This document shows positions 53,522 to 64,000 of a stretch of 64,000 nucleotides of DNA, piece after piece. Positions within the stretch are counted from its first letter, which is position 1. The number at the start of each line of letters is the position of its first letter. The position numbers and the translations under genes were made by a program. This DNA is from Plicaturopsis crispa FD-325 SS-3 (Eukaryota > Basidiomycota > Agaricomycetes > Amylocorticiales > Amylocorticiaceae): the NCBI GenBank assembly GCA_000827205.1, contig KN832556.1, positions 2,102,969-2,166,968 on the forward strand, given 5' to 3'. Under the pieces are notes generated by a model. It had not been told where the DNA came from, made no database searches, and was given only the letters and a program-made list of their open reading frames with translations.

Positions 53522-56091
53522 ATGGCAAACGCCATAGACAAGCTGCCTGACGCTTTGCTGGACGGTGAGCAGTATAGTTTACTTGCATCGAATGCAATTT
53601 CAATATTCTATGTAGCATTCGTCGCCAATGCTCTCGACAGTGAGCCGTCGCTACGACCCGCGTTCCTTTCATCAATGGGCTCTCGCGTGCACGTAGCTGC
53701 GGCGCGCGCTTCATTCACCTCAATCGTTATTCCCGATAGCCAAGATGAGTTTGCACTGCCTGCGGCACAGTGGTCGCCTGTGCTGCTACCTCACAATGAA
53801 TACGGAAGCCACGTAAGATCGCTCGTCGTGCGCGACAACGACGCGACGCGCCCTCTCGACGCGTCGAGCCTGCTACAATTACTTTCTAAATGCCCCTTGC
53901 TCGAAGAGTTTGTCTGGGAAAGCTCGTCTCCCCCGCCCGACGGTGTATGCGAGGTACGGTCCCGCATTACTTTACCGGTGAAAGACTGACCTGGGGTGAC
54001 CCTTAGATGATCAGTACTCATAATACCCGCCTCACTCTGTTCTCTTTTCATCCATCGACTCCCCAGTCTCGCCGAAGTCTTCTTCCGAAATGGGATGCGC
54101 CCTCGCTTCCATTGCTTAGCACTCTGCCTCTGACCTCCCTGCGACTGTCTTCTCTTTCGCAAGCAGGCGCCCGCGCCCTCATGAACCTTTTTTCCAGTCT
54201 AGGCGAATACTCCACGCTTGAAGATGTCAGTGTCGACTTTGTTTGGCTCGATGACACCCTCTGCGAGGCCATAGTTGAAGCCAACCGCCGACTACGCACG
54301 CTAAGACTAGGCACGAGCGGAACGAAGCTCACCGACCGCGGCATCACCGCTCTCGTTGAAGGCTGCGGTGCGTTACAATGCTTCACTCTACAAGAGGTCC
54401 AAGGTAGAGGCTTATTTCAAATATACTTGCCCACGCTCACAATCAATAATGTAAACCACTCAGGCAGATTAAGCCGTGGATTGTGGTCAAAGCCGGATCA
54501 ATTTCCTGCAGGGCTGAACGACTTTGGAATCGTCATCAACGAAGCAAGCCCACATCACTCATGGACGACTGATCACCTACTCTCTTTGCAGGCCCTGCCC
54601 ATGGAATCGCTCAGCAAATTGTCTGTCCTGCGACTGGAGTCGCCACCACGAATTCACAACAACCAACCTGTGTACGATGTGCCTGTCGACGATATTGCTG
54701 TCTTGAAACACGTGCCCCCTGATTTCGTCGACCGAATGCGCCTGGCGACGTCTCTATCTGTATTTGAATGTGACTGGTGGGCGTGGGGCATTCCGGACCT
54801 CAAAGTTGTTCTCGAGAACTGCCATGAACTGGAGGTACGTATCTATGACTCCGAAGTATGATTGCATGCCATTGATATACCCATTAGACGATGAAATTCT
54901 GCCTGGATGCTCCCTTCTCGAAGCTGTTAACTCTCGGCTCTGCGTTTGCCTCACTCCCGAATCTGTCTAAGCTCTCTGTGTCTGTGAACCCTGCCTTTGC
55001 GCCTGGCACGGCTCCCGTTCCTGTCGTCCCTCTTGAAAAATCCTCGCTACCTACGCCAACCGAATCGCCCAACATGAAAGCGAAATCACTTCTGCCCCAG
55101 CTACTCGACTTGGACCAAATACAAACGCACACTTGCCTTTCCAATGCAGCCGCTGGTGACCCGTCTATGCCGCTTTTGCGAGATGTCAAGCGATTCGCTA
55201 GGAAATGTCCACGGCTAGCGCTCATAGGTAGAGTTTTCACAATGTCGCCTGTCTACCACCTGACACCTTGCAGAATGGTACGGAAAGAACGGCCGAGGGT
55301 CGTGGGTCGTTTCGCGACCTTCTCCCGCGACCTCGAAGCTCAGCACAAACGTCACCGTCGAATACAATGCCCCCAAGATATCTGCTCAGGTGTGGCAGGC
55401 GCTGCTGCGGCAACAGGAGCGTGAGCGAGCAGCGAGCAAAGGATCCCTCCCCGAGGTCGTGGGAAGAGTAGGTCAAGCGTGGACGGGAGCAGCCGCGGAA
55501 ATGGCGGAGAGTGCACAGGAGAAAGAGGACACCGCACCTGCGGTGTCGAGAGGCAGACAGGCGAAAGCGCGCAACACTTCGATCTCTGAGACACCCCGAG
55601 ACGAAAACACGCAGCTCATGACGCCGAGAGGCAGCACGCACTCCCTATCTCCCGTGCAGACGACGGTCCCGATCATGTCGCCTTCCGGTAGCAAAGCGTC
55701 TTCGGCAATCACTCCGCCAGTTTCTCCGCGTCATTCTAACCGAAACGCACACCCTGCGCGCAAACGTGCGCCTTCGGAGCCGACAGCACGAGCGAAAGCG
55801 GTTCCTGTAGTGCGAGAGCGGAGCATGACAAGCAGAGGCAGCTACGACGGCGAGCGGAACCGTCAATATTTCAGCAAGAGCGGCCCGGGCCAGGCATTCT
55901 CTAGCCTCAGCTCCAATGGCGCGAACTACAAGATCTCGGGACGCGGGCGAGGTGGACGGGGAATGAAGAGACAACCGGCACATCTCGGCGAAAGTCTGTC
56001 CCCGCTCACTGGAGGAGGAAGAGGCGGCGCCAAAGCGGCAGAACATCCTCCCAGGCCGACCTCGCGCATCGTTAACTCCACTCCTCCCTGA
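53522..56091 (+). CDS. Leucine-rich-repeat-like protein with disordered basic tail
   Basis: Exons 53522-53564, 53616-53953, 54007-54403, 54464-54834, 54888-55227 and 55274-56091 give 768 residues (785 if a 51-nt in-frame intron at 53565-53615 is retained). The middle contains irregular leucine-rich segments (LTSLRLSSLSQAGARALMNL, YSTLEDVSVDFVWLDDTLCE, LRTLRLGTSGTKLTDRGITA, LSVLRLESPPRI) like RNI/F-box-type repeats. No clear F-box is seen at the start (LPDALLDAFVANALDSEP). From about residue 510 the chain is disordered and Ser/Pro-rich, ending in GRGRGGRGMKRQ and GGRGGAK, an RG-rich RNA-binding-type patch. The function is unknown; the repeats suggest a protein-binding scaffold. It is divergent from chitin synthase, 249 bp apart. 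Confidence 0.7.
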
Positions 56092-56740
56092 TCTCCGGCT
56101 TTCTAGGACTACTTGACCAATCTCCTCTTCATAACTGCAACCTCCAAACTTTCTGTATAGCAGCGTCCATCCCGTATCCAAATGTCCCTGCCTTTCCTTT
56201 CTTCACTATGTGTTCACCGGCGTGTATTATGTACGAAACCCAAGCACCACTGTACGAACAAATAAGCAACACCATGATATAGCAATGTGTTCTCGTTACT
56301 ACATAGTGCGTTTAGGAAGGAGGACTGTGCCACTCGGATCGGAAGCATAATGAAGGTCCACAATCGGACCTCGGAAGCCACGCCCGGCAACCCGGTCAAT
56401 TAACTTAAATTATACAGATCTGTGTACGCGCGAAGTGCTCGCAGCGGCTCTCTGTCCTCCTCGTCTTACGCTGTCTATTTGCTGTCCAGCGACATCCGCC
56501 GCACGCACACTATATCCTATACATATCCGCGACGACAAATTTCCTGGCAGAGCAGAACGTTTTTAGCAGCAGCGGGCTTGGTCTTCTCATCATCCTTCGG
56601 CGACCCCCAAGTGAGCACGCGTTGTTTTCATCGCGCAATTTGCGTGCACGCTCTCAGAGCCTCTTACGGTCTTACTGACATCTCGCTAGACCTAGAAACC
56701 GACAGCAGACAGGGTATCCCCCCACACCAACACTTCGACC
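56092..56740. other. Intergenic region with a probable 5'-UTR intron
   Basis: This lies between the LRR-like gene and the basic protein gene. A GTGAGC at about 56610 and a CTAG at about 56690 could bound a 5'-UTR intron of the downstream gene. I found no gene or repeat. Confidence 0.4.
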
Positions 56741-57622
56741 ATGTCCCCACACCACAGCTCGCGCACCACTCACAACGCCGCCGCCGCCCCAGTTGCCACA
56801 TCCTCTATTCGTCGCAAACCCCAGTTCACATACCAGTCGCCAGCAGCAGATGCGCCAGAGCTGCGCATTGAGGGTTCTGGGAGTTCCTCGGTATCCAAAC
56901 TACCATCTTCCTCCAGCTCGTCGTCGTCGTCGTCATCCCTCGCCTCCTCTCTATCCAAACCCACCCCTCTCATCCGTCGTAAGGACTTATCCCACCTGCC
57001 GCCATTGCCGAAAAAGAAGGTGTATCCAATGGGTCCTCCATTTCTGCCACTATACCATCCCCACGGTCGCCTCGCACTTTCCCTGCCTGAACTCGACCCA
57101 GAGAGCCTCGGGTACTCCGCCCCCGTGGTAGTCGATGATACCGCCAGACGCCCTTCAGCACGGTCGCGTCGACCAGCCGCGAAACTACGCGACGTGAACG
57201 ACGACACTTCCCCAGCCACACCACCGCCGGCCCCGCTCCTGAAAGAGCGCCCGAGCCCGCGAAAGCGTCGCCCGGGCGGAGGCGGCGGCAAGCGCAAGCG
57301 CGTCACAGAGGTGGACGACGCGTATCCTGCAAAGCGTGTTGCGCGCACTCCGCGGGGTGCCGTCGAGCCGGAGGCAACCGCTGTAGTCGAGCCCCGTGAG
57401 AAATCAGAGGAGAAGAAGCCGGAGAGACGCTCGACGCGCGCGCGGAGCGCGTTGGTTAGGAGGGACTCGAGCGCGAGCGAGGCCACCGCGCCGTCTGTTG
57501 CCGCCGGGAGAAACGACGACACGGCTGAGGCCGAAGTCGCGAGTACGAAAGCTAGCGAGGAGAAGGATGGTGAAGGCAAGGAAGATGGGGAGCTCAGTGA
57601 AGAGACTCGACCCTCGCGATGA
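56741..57622 (+). CDS. Disordered basic protein, 293 residues, unknown
   Basis: Single exon. The protein is almost entirely low-complexity: poly-Ser (about residues 54-68), short Pro stretches, and dense Lys/Arg clusters (SPRKRRPGGGGGKRKRV, RRSTRARSALVRR) that could be nuclear localisation signals. The tail is acidic and Glu/Lys-rich. One ordered-looking segment, VYPMGPPFLPLYHPHGRLAL, is about the only candidate for a conserved motif. I recognise no family and no enzyme. A chromatin or RNA-binding role is possible but unproven. The frame is open and the ATG follows GACC, so translation is plausible. Confidence 0.55.
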   Translation: MSPHHSSRTTHNAAAAPVATSSIRRKPQFTYQSPAADAPELRIEGSGSSSVSKLPSSSSSSSSSSSLASSLSKPTPLIRRKDLSHLPPLPKKKVYPMGPPFLPLYHPHGRLALSLPELDPESLGYSAPVVVDDTARRPSARSRRPAAKLRDVNDDTSPATPPPAPLLKERPSPRKRRPGGGGGKRKRVTEVDDAYPAKRVARTPRGAVEPEATAVVEPREKSEEKKPERRSTRARSALVRRDSSASEATAPSVAAGRNDDTAEAEVASTKASEEKDGEGKEDGELSEETRPSR

Positions 57623-58118
57623 CAGTGAGACCTGTTTACTTTTCCTCTTCAATATTGGATCACCATTTTGCTATTCCCATCTTGTAGGCGTGGATTTCTC
57701 GACGTGCCAGGGCGTTCCTGGCAATGTGCCATATTGTACCAAGTACCTGTCCATACAGTGCATCTATCTTTTGTCTGTTGTCTTTTCTACCTACGTACAT
57801 GCCCATCTCCTGCTGTATATAAAACCGCGTCTGTGTTATGAGGCATTGCGGATTCGCTTCGTTTCCCTGTCTGCCGTGCCACAATACCTGTATTCTGTCG
57901 ATCATAGTTCATAGCTACCTAATGCATCCGAACTTAGATTCGACCGCCGAGTACACGGTGGCGTTTCCGTTCAAGTCTGCCCCACAATTTCCCATATTCC
58001 TCTTGCATCTCTCTTTACACCACTAAGTATACATGCCCATAGGACGTCTTTATCTTGTCATCTATTCGTATAACGCCTCTCTTTCTGAGCCCTCGCATTA
58101 CCGGGTAGCAAACCAGCC
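57623..58118. other. Intergenic region upstream of the phosphatase gene
   Basis: This holds the 3' UTR of the basic protein gene and the promoter of the phosphatase. It is T- and C-rich in places. No gene, repeat or RNA gene is supported. Confidence 0.45.
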
Positions 58119-60308
58119 ATGACCATGTCTGCAACTCTTGTGGAGACGTTTCCCTTCACGCCGCCACATCAGATCCACGTCGAGGACCTCACTACTGGTG
58201 CACCGTACTCTCAGCGTGTTGCTCTGGCGGCCTCCTCTCAGTCGGGTCATGACACGTCGCACGATCACTCTGCAGAGGAGAACTGGGCGGCACAGGTATG
58301 GTGTGGTCAGAAGTCGAAGCGCCTTCCATTTTGACGAGATTACGCATATATAGCTGGTTCATCTCGCATCGCAGCACCACAAGAGTGACTACAACCGCAT
58401 GAAGTTCGGACCTCGGGGTGAGTCAATCGAACCCATATACAGAGTTCGTGGGTTAATTTGCGACAGGCTGTCCGATAATATACGTCCCGCTGTCGATACA
58501 GATGCCAGAGCATGTGTCCGAGCTTCAAGCGCTCCAGGTGGAACATGCAAAGGCAAAGGCGTGGTGGCCTTGCGACCAAAATATGGATAGCTCGTTGGAC
58601 GACGACCAGAAGTCGCCAGCGGACCCTCCAGTGGTCTTGGGACCCTGCGGAGATCATGCGGTTCTTGCCATTGACCTCGAAGAAGAGCTCTCCGCTGCAA
58701 TCTCTTCACCTCTCGGAAGCCCAGCCCTGCCTCCAACACCTCCTGCACATTCATCTCAAGTGAAAACATCAGAAACACACCCTATACAGTATGTCCGATG
58801 TCTGGGCTGTCGGTATATGTTTCATCACTAACTTTTACGCCCAGTATTTCTATAATTATTCCGCCAGAAACGATAGCCATGGTTTCGTCGCATCTTGTAC
58901 CCGCACCCACCCCATCCCCTGTTCTCTTTGACATTTCCCCTGCATATACCCTGGACAGAGTCACCGGATCACAGCTCGTTCCACCGTCCCATCCTTCGCC
59001 ACCATTGCCGCCCACATTTGCTCCTTTATCGCAAAGGACACTGACGCCGGTGGAAACCGACAATACGCCTCCGGCTGTCGTCCAAATCAGCAGCCGCTCC
59101 TCCGTCAGTGAGGCGCTTGAAGCTGCTATCAGCAGCGGACTTGTAGCGGCAGCAGCTAGCACGCCTCCCATTCCCCAAATGCCGACGGCTCAGTATCGCA
59201 CTCGCGCGCAATCTGCGTCAAAACTCGCTATTGGATCGTCAGGCCCAACGATCTTCGACGAGAAGCTGTCGATAACTAGACAAAATAAGTTATACCCGAC
59301 TCCTCCTGCTCCTCCTTCAAAAGCGTTTTCACTCAACTCGTAGGTCACATTCCGTTTGCATGTCTGGGCTTTTGCTTAAAAATCTCCCCGCCTGTATAGC
59401 TCAATGCCACCCACCCTTCGGGCCAACTCCCATCCCGTTTCATCCCGCTTCAAAGATTATTCAATCAATACGCCGCTATCCCCTCTATCGCAAAATGGCT
59501 CTCATGGACACGCACCTTCGTCTTCAGCATCGTCGTCATTATTTTCTATTGGTAATTTATTCTTATCGTCATGCCCCGGTAAAAAAGGTAAGCCGATCGT
59601 TATGCGCGTTCTGGGCGTACATTTATCGTGCTCGCGCTAGTCCGCCTGAGCGGCCCTGTAAAAGGCCGCAGCGCCGTCTGTAGAGACCTCAAGACGGATT
59701 TGACACGGATGAAAAGTATGGGAGTGCGTTGCATTGTCTGGTACGCAGAGTTTTCACTTGAGCCTTTGCGCAAAATGTTGATGTATTGTCCATATACCTG
59801 CAGCTGCCTTGATGACAACGAGCTTGAGTTTCTCGGTGCATCTTGGCCCGAGTATTCGGCCGCTGCAAATAGCGTAGGCCTTGACGTGCTCCGGTGAGCA
59901 GGCCTCTTGTATCTAGTTTGCTTTAGAGCGTCTCTCTAATCATGTCTTCCATGTAGCCTGCCTACACCGGAAGGACTAGCGCCTCTCACGCCCGCCGCTC
60001 TCGACGCCCACCTCACGCGCATCATCCAATCGTATACTCTCGCGGGCTCAAACATCCTCGTGCACTGCCGCGGCGGCGTCGGCCGCGCGGGTCTCGTCGC
60101 GTGCTGCTGGATGCTCAAGCTCGGACTATGCGGGTGGATCGAAACGGACCCGCAGAGCACGGCGGTGCGGCGCGACACGATGCAGCTCGTCGAGCGCGTG
60201 ATCTCGGTCGTGCGGCGGCGGAGGAGCATGAAGGCGGTCGAGACGTACGAGCAGGTGCGCTTTCTCGTGGAGTACGTCGATTTTTTGCGGCTCTCGGCGA
60301 GTCTTTGA
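58119..60308 (+). CDS. Dual-specificity / tyrosine phosphatase with long disordered N-terminus
   Basis: Cys-dependent phosphatase of the DSP/PTP superfamily; the catalytic loop HCRGGVGRAG fits HCxxGxxR with the essential Cys and Arg, at about residues 528-537. Seven exons: 58119-58295, 58375-58417, 58467-58788, 58845-59339, 59400-59587, 59641-59893 and 59957-60308, giving 609 residues. Residues 1-400 are Ser/Pro/Thr-rich and probably regulatory, with one ordered bit (CPIIYVPLSIQMPEHVSELQ). The catalytic domain begins near VRLSGPVKGRSAVCRDL and includes DLTRMKSMGVRCIVWYAEFS, a GASWPEYSAAANSVGLDVLR strand-loop, the P-loop and a helical C-terminus (TMQLVERVISVVRRRRSMKA, YEQVRFLVEYVDFL). Substrates are unknown; Cdc14-like or KAP-like proteins are the closest in style. 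Confidence 0.85.
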
Positions 60309-62259
60309 TTTCTGCTGCATTGCATACATACTTCTTGGGCCTGTCTCGCGAGCGCGATCATTGGCCTTGGCCTTGGATAACCTGTGGACTGGAGTACATA
60401 TATAGAGGAAATACATTGGGTTTAGCTGAGCGCCGGACACTGTCTAGTCTAAACGTTCCGGAGTCTGCACCTCTCATGAATAAGTGTTCTTTTTATCTAG
60501 ACCTGGGCAGAGCGCACGCACTACTGTAACGTTCTTAACGGGATATAAGTATACCGCAAGCGTCAACCGGTAAGTATTTTAGGTGCGCAAACTCAATCTC
60601 GAGATTGCGTTTTGTCTAGGAAGCTAGACAGCCGTGTGAGTCTCAGTGAGCCTCATGCTGAGGAAGGGCACGGCAGTAGGAAAGGCCCGATGTTGCTACG
60701 CAGTCAAAAATAGCGAAGGGCACACTGTTCAGTGCAATTGCATATAAGATGGCAGTGTGTACATAGATGTCTAAGGCTCGCCTGATAGAACATGCTCAGT
60801 CTGGGTCGAGTACATGTGAATGCGCGGAGACCCTACACGTCGCCCTCGGTCGGAGCACCGTCAAATCTACATGCAAGTAAAAAAGGGAGCTGCGCACCTT
60901 CCTCAGCTTCCAGAATCCGCAAGCTTCGAAAGTACTGAAACACGAATGACGCGACATAAATCCAAGCACCTGGTAGGAGCTGATGGGGGAGGGCTTGACG
61001 CTAACCTGTAAGCTCGTCGGGAATGATCGATCAAACAAGGCCATGGAACAATTGTAGGCGTCACCTCCAACTGGAAGCCCTAACCGTCATGACTTCAGAG
61101 TCACGATGTTAGCGATCGTAGGTCGCATGATGCCTATGGTGAACGTCAGGAACTGTTCCGTGAACTAAGAGCGATAGACTAGCAATGCAGCATGTGAAAA
61201 TTTGGACCGTGGAGTATTGTAGAGTACATACCTATTACCGGAAGGAAGAAGATACGAATCGATCCAGAGTCCGTCACCAGTCGGGGTGATATCCAAAGAG
61301 GACTCTGCTCGAGTGCCTCACGAGAGATGGTCCTGAGCACTACAGGACCTCTTGTCAACTGTAGTTCAACAAGAATTTCTGTATACGTTACTGTACGGTT
61401 TAACGTTGAGAATCTGCGTCCGCTTTTGGGCATGAAGGATGGGCCCCGTGTGCGAAACGTCCGATCATTGGTTAGTCGATCCCCATTCATGTCTCACGAT
61501 CTGGCGACGAAACGACGTACCTCAGGTGGTAACCTGAAGAAAAGACGAAGAAACTCGAGGCCTCCGAGTCAGAGACAGCTCTTGAATGCGGGGTCGTATT
61601 GATACCCCATGGGGCCCCGCATTCCACATTTCTATACGAATCCAGGCTGAACTTGACTGTGATTAAAAAACCTCGTTTGATACAGAATCTGGTCTGCCAA
61701 TTGAATCGACGTCTGCACCCGACGCTGCTTCCCCCAGATATGGTGCCTTCGAACGTCGAGAACGGTGCCAGTTGTCGACCTGGCGAAGCGCGATGGAGTA
61801 GCCTTGTGACATGGCAAAAATTGCCATCAATCGATTTCTGTCGTCGCAATAATGGGCGGGTGACCTGATCGTCCACGCGGAGCCGACAATTTCGTGCGCG
61901 CCATTGGCCTGCCCCGCAAGCGCACCATCCTGTTGGGCCTTTTGTGGAGTCCCACGGTGCATTTCATTGCGAGGTGGTCTGTCACATATAGGTACTTTTC
62001 GCGAGGTCTTGTTCCCGTTTCCTGCTCGTGTTTTCTTGCCGGTCTAGTCCTCACCGATACTGGCACGCTCGACGGCTAACGATGGAACACTACCGGCCAG
62101 CCAGAAGCAGCAGTGGGGTCTATGATACTGACATTGGCACGGAGGCGCGTAGTATTGCGTCTGGGTCGCAGGCATCGCTCGGTCGTGAGTAAAGACGCGC
62201 CTTCACCGACTAGTAATGTGCTCACAGCGGGGTCGCTAATTGTAGGCAATGCGGAGGAC
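60309..62259. other. Intergenic region, no confident gene
   Basis: 1.95 kb between the phosphatase and DUF3712 genes. On the minus strand two stretches have weak coding character: 61179-61490 (LVELQLTRGPVVLRTISREA, SGSIRIFFLPVIG, followed by a GTATGT donor) and 61663-61962 (NRLMAIFAMSQGYSIALRQ, VDNWHRSRRSK). I could not join them with consistent splice phases, so I do not call a gene. The last 60 bp before 62260 contain a likely 5'-UTR intron end (TTGTAG). Confidence 0.4.
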
Positions 62260-64000
62260 ATGGCCCATGACGCACCCCCAGTCCCGCAGCGGACAACAGC
62301 GGCGGGTGTTCCAGTAACTGGCGCTGCCGCCGGTGCAGCCGCCGCTGACGCGTCAGGAAGTGCGAAGGAGGGTGATGCTGCAGCACCTGCAGCGGCTGCG
62401 ACGGCCGTCAAACCTCCATTTTACAGACAAAAGTGGTTCAAAATTGCCAACGCCATCTTAATTCCTATAGGAATAGCGCTACTATTCATCCTGCTGTACC
62501 CCGTCGTCAAAGCTGTCTCCCAGCTAGTCCTGAACAGAGCTGTTCTAAATGTCGACACGGCCTCGATTTCTTCTCCGCAAAATGATACGTGAGTAACCTT
62601 TAGCCACAACAATTGAATTTTAACTGAATACGATTTCTTAGCTTTCAGCTGGGCCTTAATGGAGTGGTGAGGCATTTTTTATTTCCGGCGAAGAAGCGGT
62701 ACTTAGTCTCTGATTTTTGTAGGTCACCCACACGGGCATTTTCAGTGCAACTATTGAATTTCAGGAACCCCTGAACGTCTCTTGGGTGTACGGGGACGAA
62801 GTGATACCCATAGGGACGATGCCAATGCAAACCATCCACGCTCACAGCAAACGCGCCTATATTAACGAAACTACAACCTTCTCGATTACCGACCAGGATG
62901 CCTTCGGAAAATTCGCCGCGTACATGATTACTGCGGAAGCTTTCACTTGGCGCTTGCACACCAGCTCATTGAGAGTCCAAGCGATGAAATTCCCATGGGA
63001 GCACGGTCTGAAAATGACTAAGGACGTTACTTTGAAAGGTGGGCACGATTTGACCTAGTGTAAATTCCGTTTTTTACTTCTCTCGGGCTAGGCATTCATA
63101 GTTTCGACGGAAACGTTGCTCTGAAATCGCTTTCGCTCCCCAGCGATAATCCTGCAGGCGGTATTGACTTCGTGGCAACGACGACTCTCAATAACCCGAG
63201 GTAAAATACAATCCTCCTCCGTGATGTTTCGGCTCAACGTCTCCGGCCAGTCCATTTGCTTTGGGTCTAGGCACCGTAGTTTTCGATTTAACGACCAACG
63301 GTACCTACATTGGCACGGGAACCGGGAAAAATGTATCAATTGTGAGTTGACGCGCGTATAACGTTTTGGAACTCGCTCACTCGCATCATAGGTCCCCGGA
63401 TCTAACGACATAACGCTTTCCGGTATCCTTGTACCGCAAACATCTACTAAGGGCCTCGCCGACGTTTCGCAACTCTTCACGAACTACATTAACAGCGACG
63501 TCACGCCTGTCCTCGCAACGGGGCAGTCGACTCTACAAAACGATGGATCCGCTGTGTCGTGGCTCAGTCAAGGACTCAAGAGTCTGACTCTCAGTGTCCC
63601 GTTCACTTCCCCCAGTCCAATTAACCCGATTCAGAGCATCAACATCGGGTACCTTACCCTCGGCTTTGCGGCGGAGACACCATGGCAGCCTAGCATCGCA
63701 AGTGATGCTGTTCAGGCCGCGATGAGTACGCTTATCCTTCGTAGTAGCGCAGACGAGATTCTGACGGCTTTTGACATAGAACTTCCGTTCGGGTTCGGTT
63801 TGTCTGTGAACGACATTCAGAATGATTTCAATATCACGAAGAACGCGTTGACCGTCGCTGGCCTCAGTACGGTGGGTCGTTTCGAACCAGGTTTATATGT
63901 ATGTTGCTGATATCCTGATAGCCACTGGGTGCCTCCAAATCTGCTGTCAAAGTGTTGGGACCCACTGACACGGAGGGCCAAATCAACATAACGATCGCCA
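62260..64000 (+). CDS. DUF3712-type single-pass membrane protein (partial)
   Basis: Fungal protein with DUF3712-like repeats related to LEA-14 folds; its molecular role is unknown. The gene runs off the right edge. Exons: 62260-62588, 62642-62666, 62723-63038, 63092-63200, 63251-63341, 63392-63871 and 63922 onward, all in frame. The N-terminus is Ala-rich and cytosolic by the positive-inside rule (KPPFYRQKWFK precedes the helix). One transmembrane helix lies at about 59-85 (IANAILIPIGIALLFILLYP). The extracytosolic part has repeated beta motifs typical of the family: NRAVLNVDTASISSP, GIFSATIEFQEPLNVSW, FTWRLHTSSLRVQAM, KSLSLPSDNPAGGI, PFALGLGTVVFDLTTNGT, GSNDITLSGILVPQ. The start at 62260 is the first ATG after a probable 5'-UTR intron. 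Confidence 0.85.

Noticed and set aside
1-64000. CRISPR array or bacterial-type operon
   Set aside because: No regularly spaced repeats; genes have introns and separate promoters, so the window is eukaryotic nuclear DNA.

Overview
The window is nuclear DNA from a filamentous basidiomycete, most likely an Agaricomycete. The evidence is gene-dense DNA with no operons, many short introns (about 45-75 nt, GT-AG, one likely GC-AG), fungal gene families (Ski3, Med27, a Medusa-type regulator, class IV chitin synthase, DASH Spc34-like, DUF3712), basidiomycete F-box and alpha-kinase genes, and a Ty3/gypsy chromovirus. All gene models were spliced by eye. Where exon boundaries are listed, their lengths keep one reading frame from start to stop.

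Layout. 1-640: 5' part of a WDR83-like gene (-). 802-2575: F-box/WD40-like gene (+). 2752-3290: LSM2 (-). 3600-4694: two-pass membrane protein with a PPxY motif (+). 5342-6364: unknown nuclear-type protein (-). 6792-8646: DASH Spc34-like (-). 9736-16997: DOCK-family Rho-type GEF (+). 17184-32895: a 15.7 kb segment bounded by 82-bp inverted repeats and a 6-bp direct repeat. It holds a PH-domain pseudogene, a DDE-integrase gene (-) split by a young Ty3/gypsy element with identical LTRs, an alpha-kinase gene (+) and a MOB/phocein gene (-). 33115-34988: Medusa-like regulator (-). 36924-38001: Med27 (-), divergent from SKI3 at 38312-43457 (+). 44011-44161: a tiny Cys-rich metallothionein-like gene (+). 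44854-46383: F-box protein (-). 46800-48327: LETM1-domain mitochondrial protein (-). 48537-49245: unknown (+). 49632-53272: chitin synthase (-). 53522-56091: LRR-like protein (+). 56741-57622: disordered basic protein (+). 58119-60308: dual-specificity phosphatase (+). 62260-right edge: DUF3712 membrane protein (+).

Most genes are unrelated housekeeping or regulatory functions: RNA decay and splicing (SKI3, LSM2, WDR83), transcription (Med27, Medusa), signalling (DOCK, MOB, phosphatase, alpha-kinase), cell wall (chitin synthase), mitochondria (LETM1) and kinetochore (Spc34). Nothing suggests a metabolic cluster.

The most unusual features are the inverted-repeat-bounded segment with its nested transposons and apparent cargo genes, the 29-residue Cys-rich gene, and three genes whose first coding exon is only the ATG.
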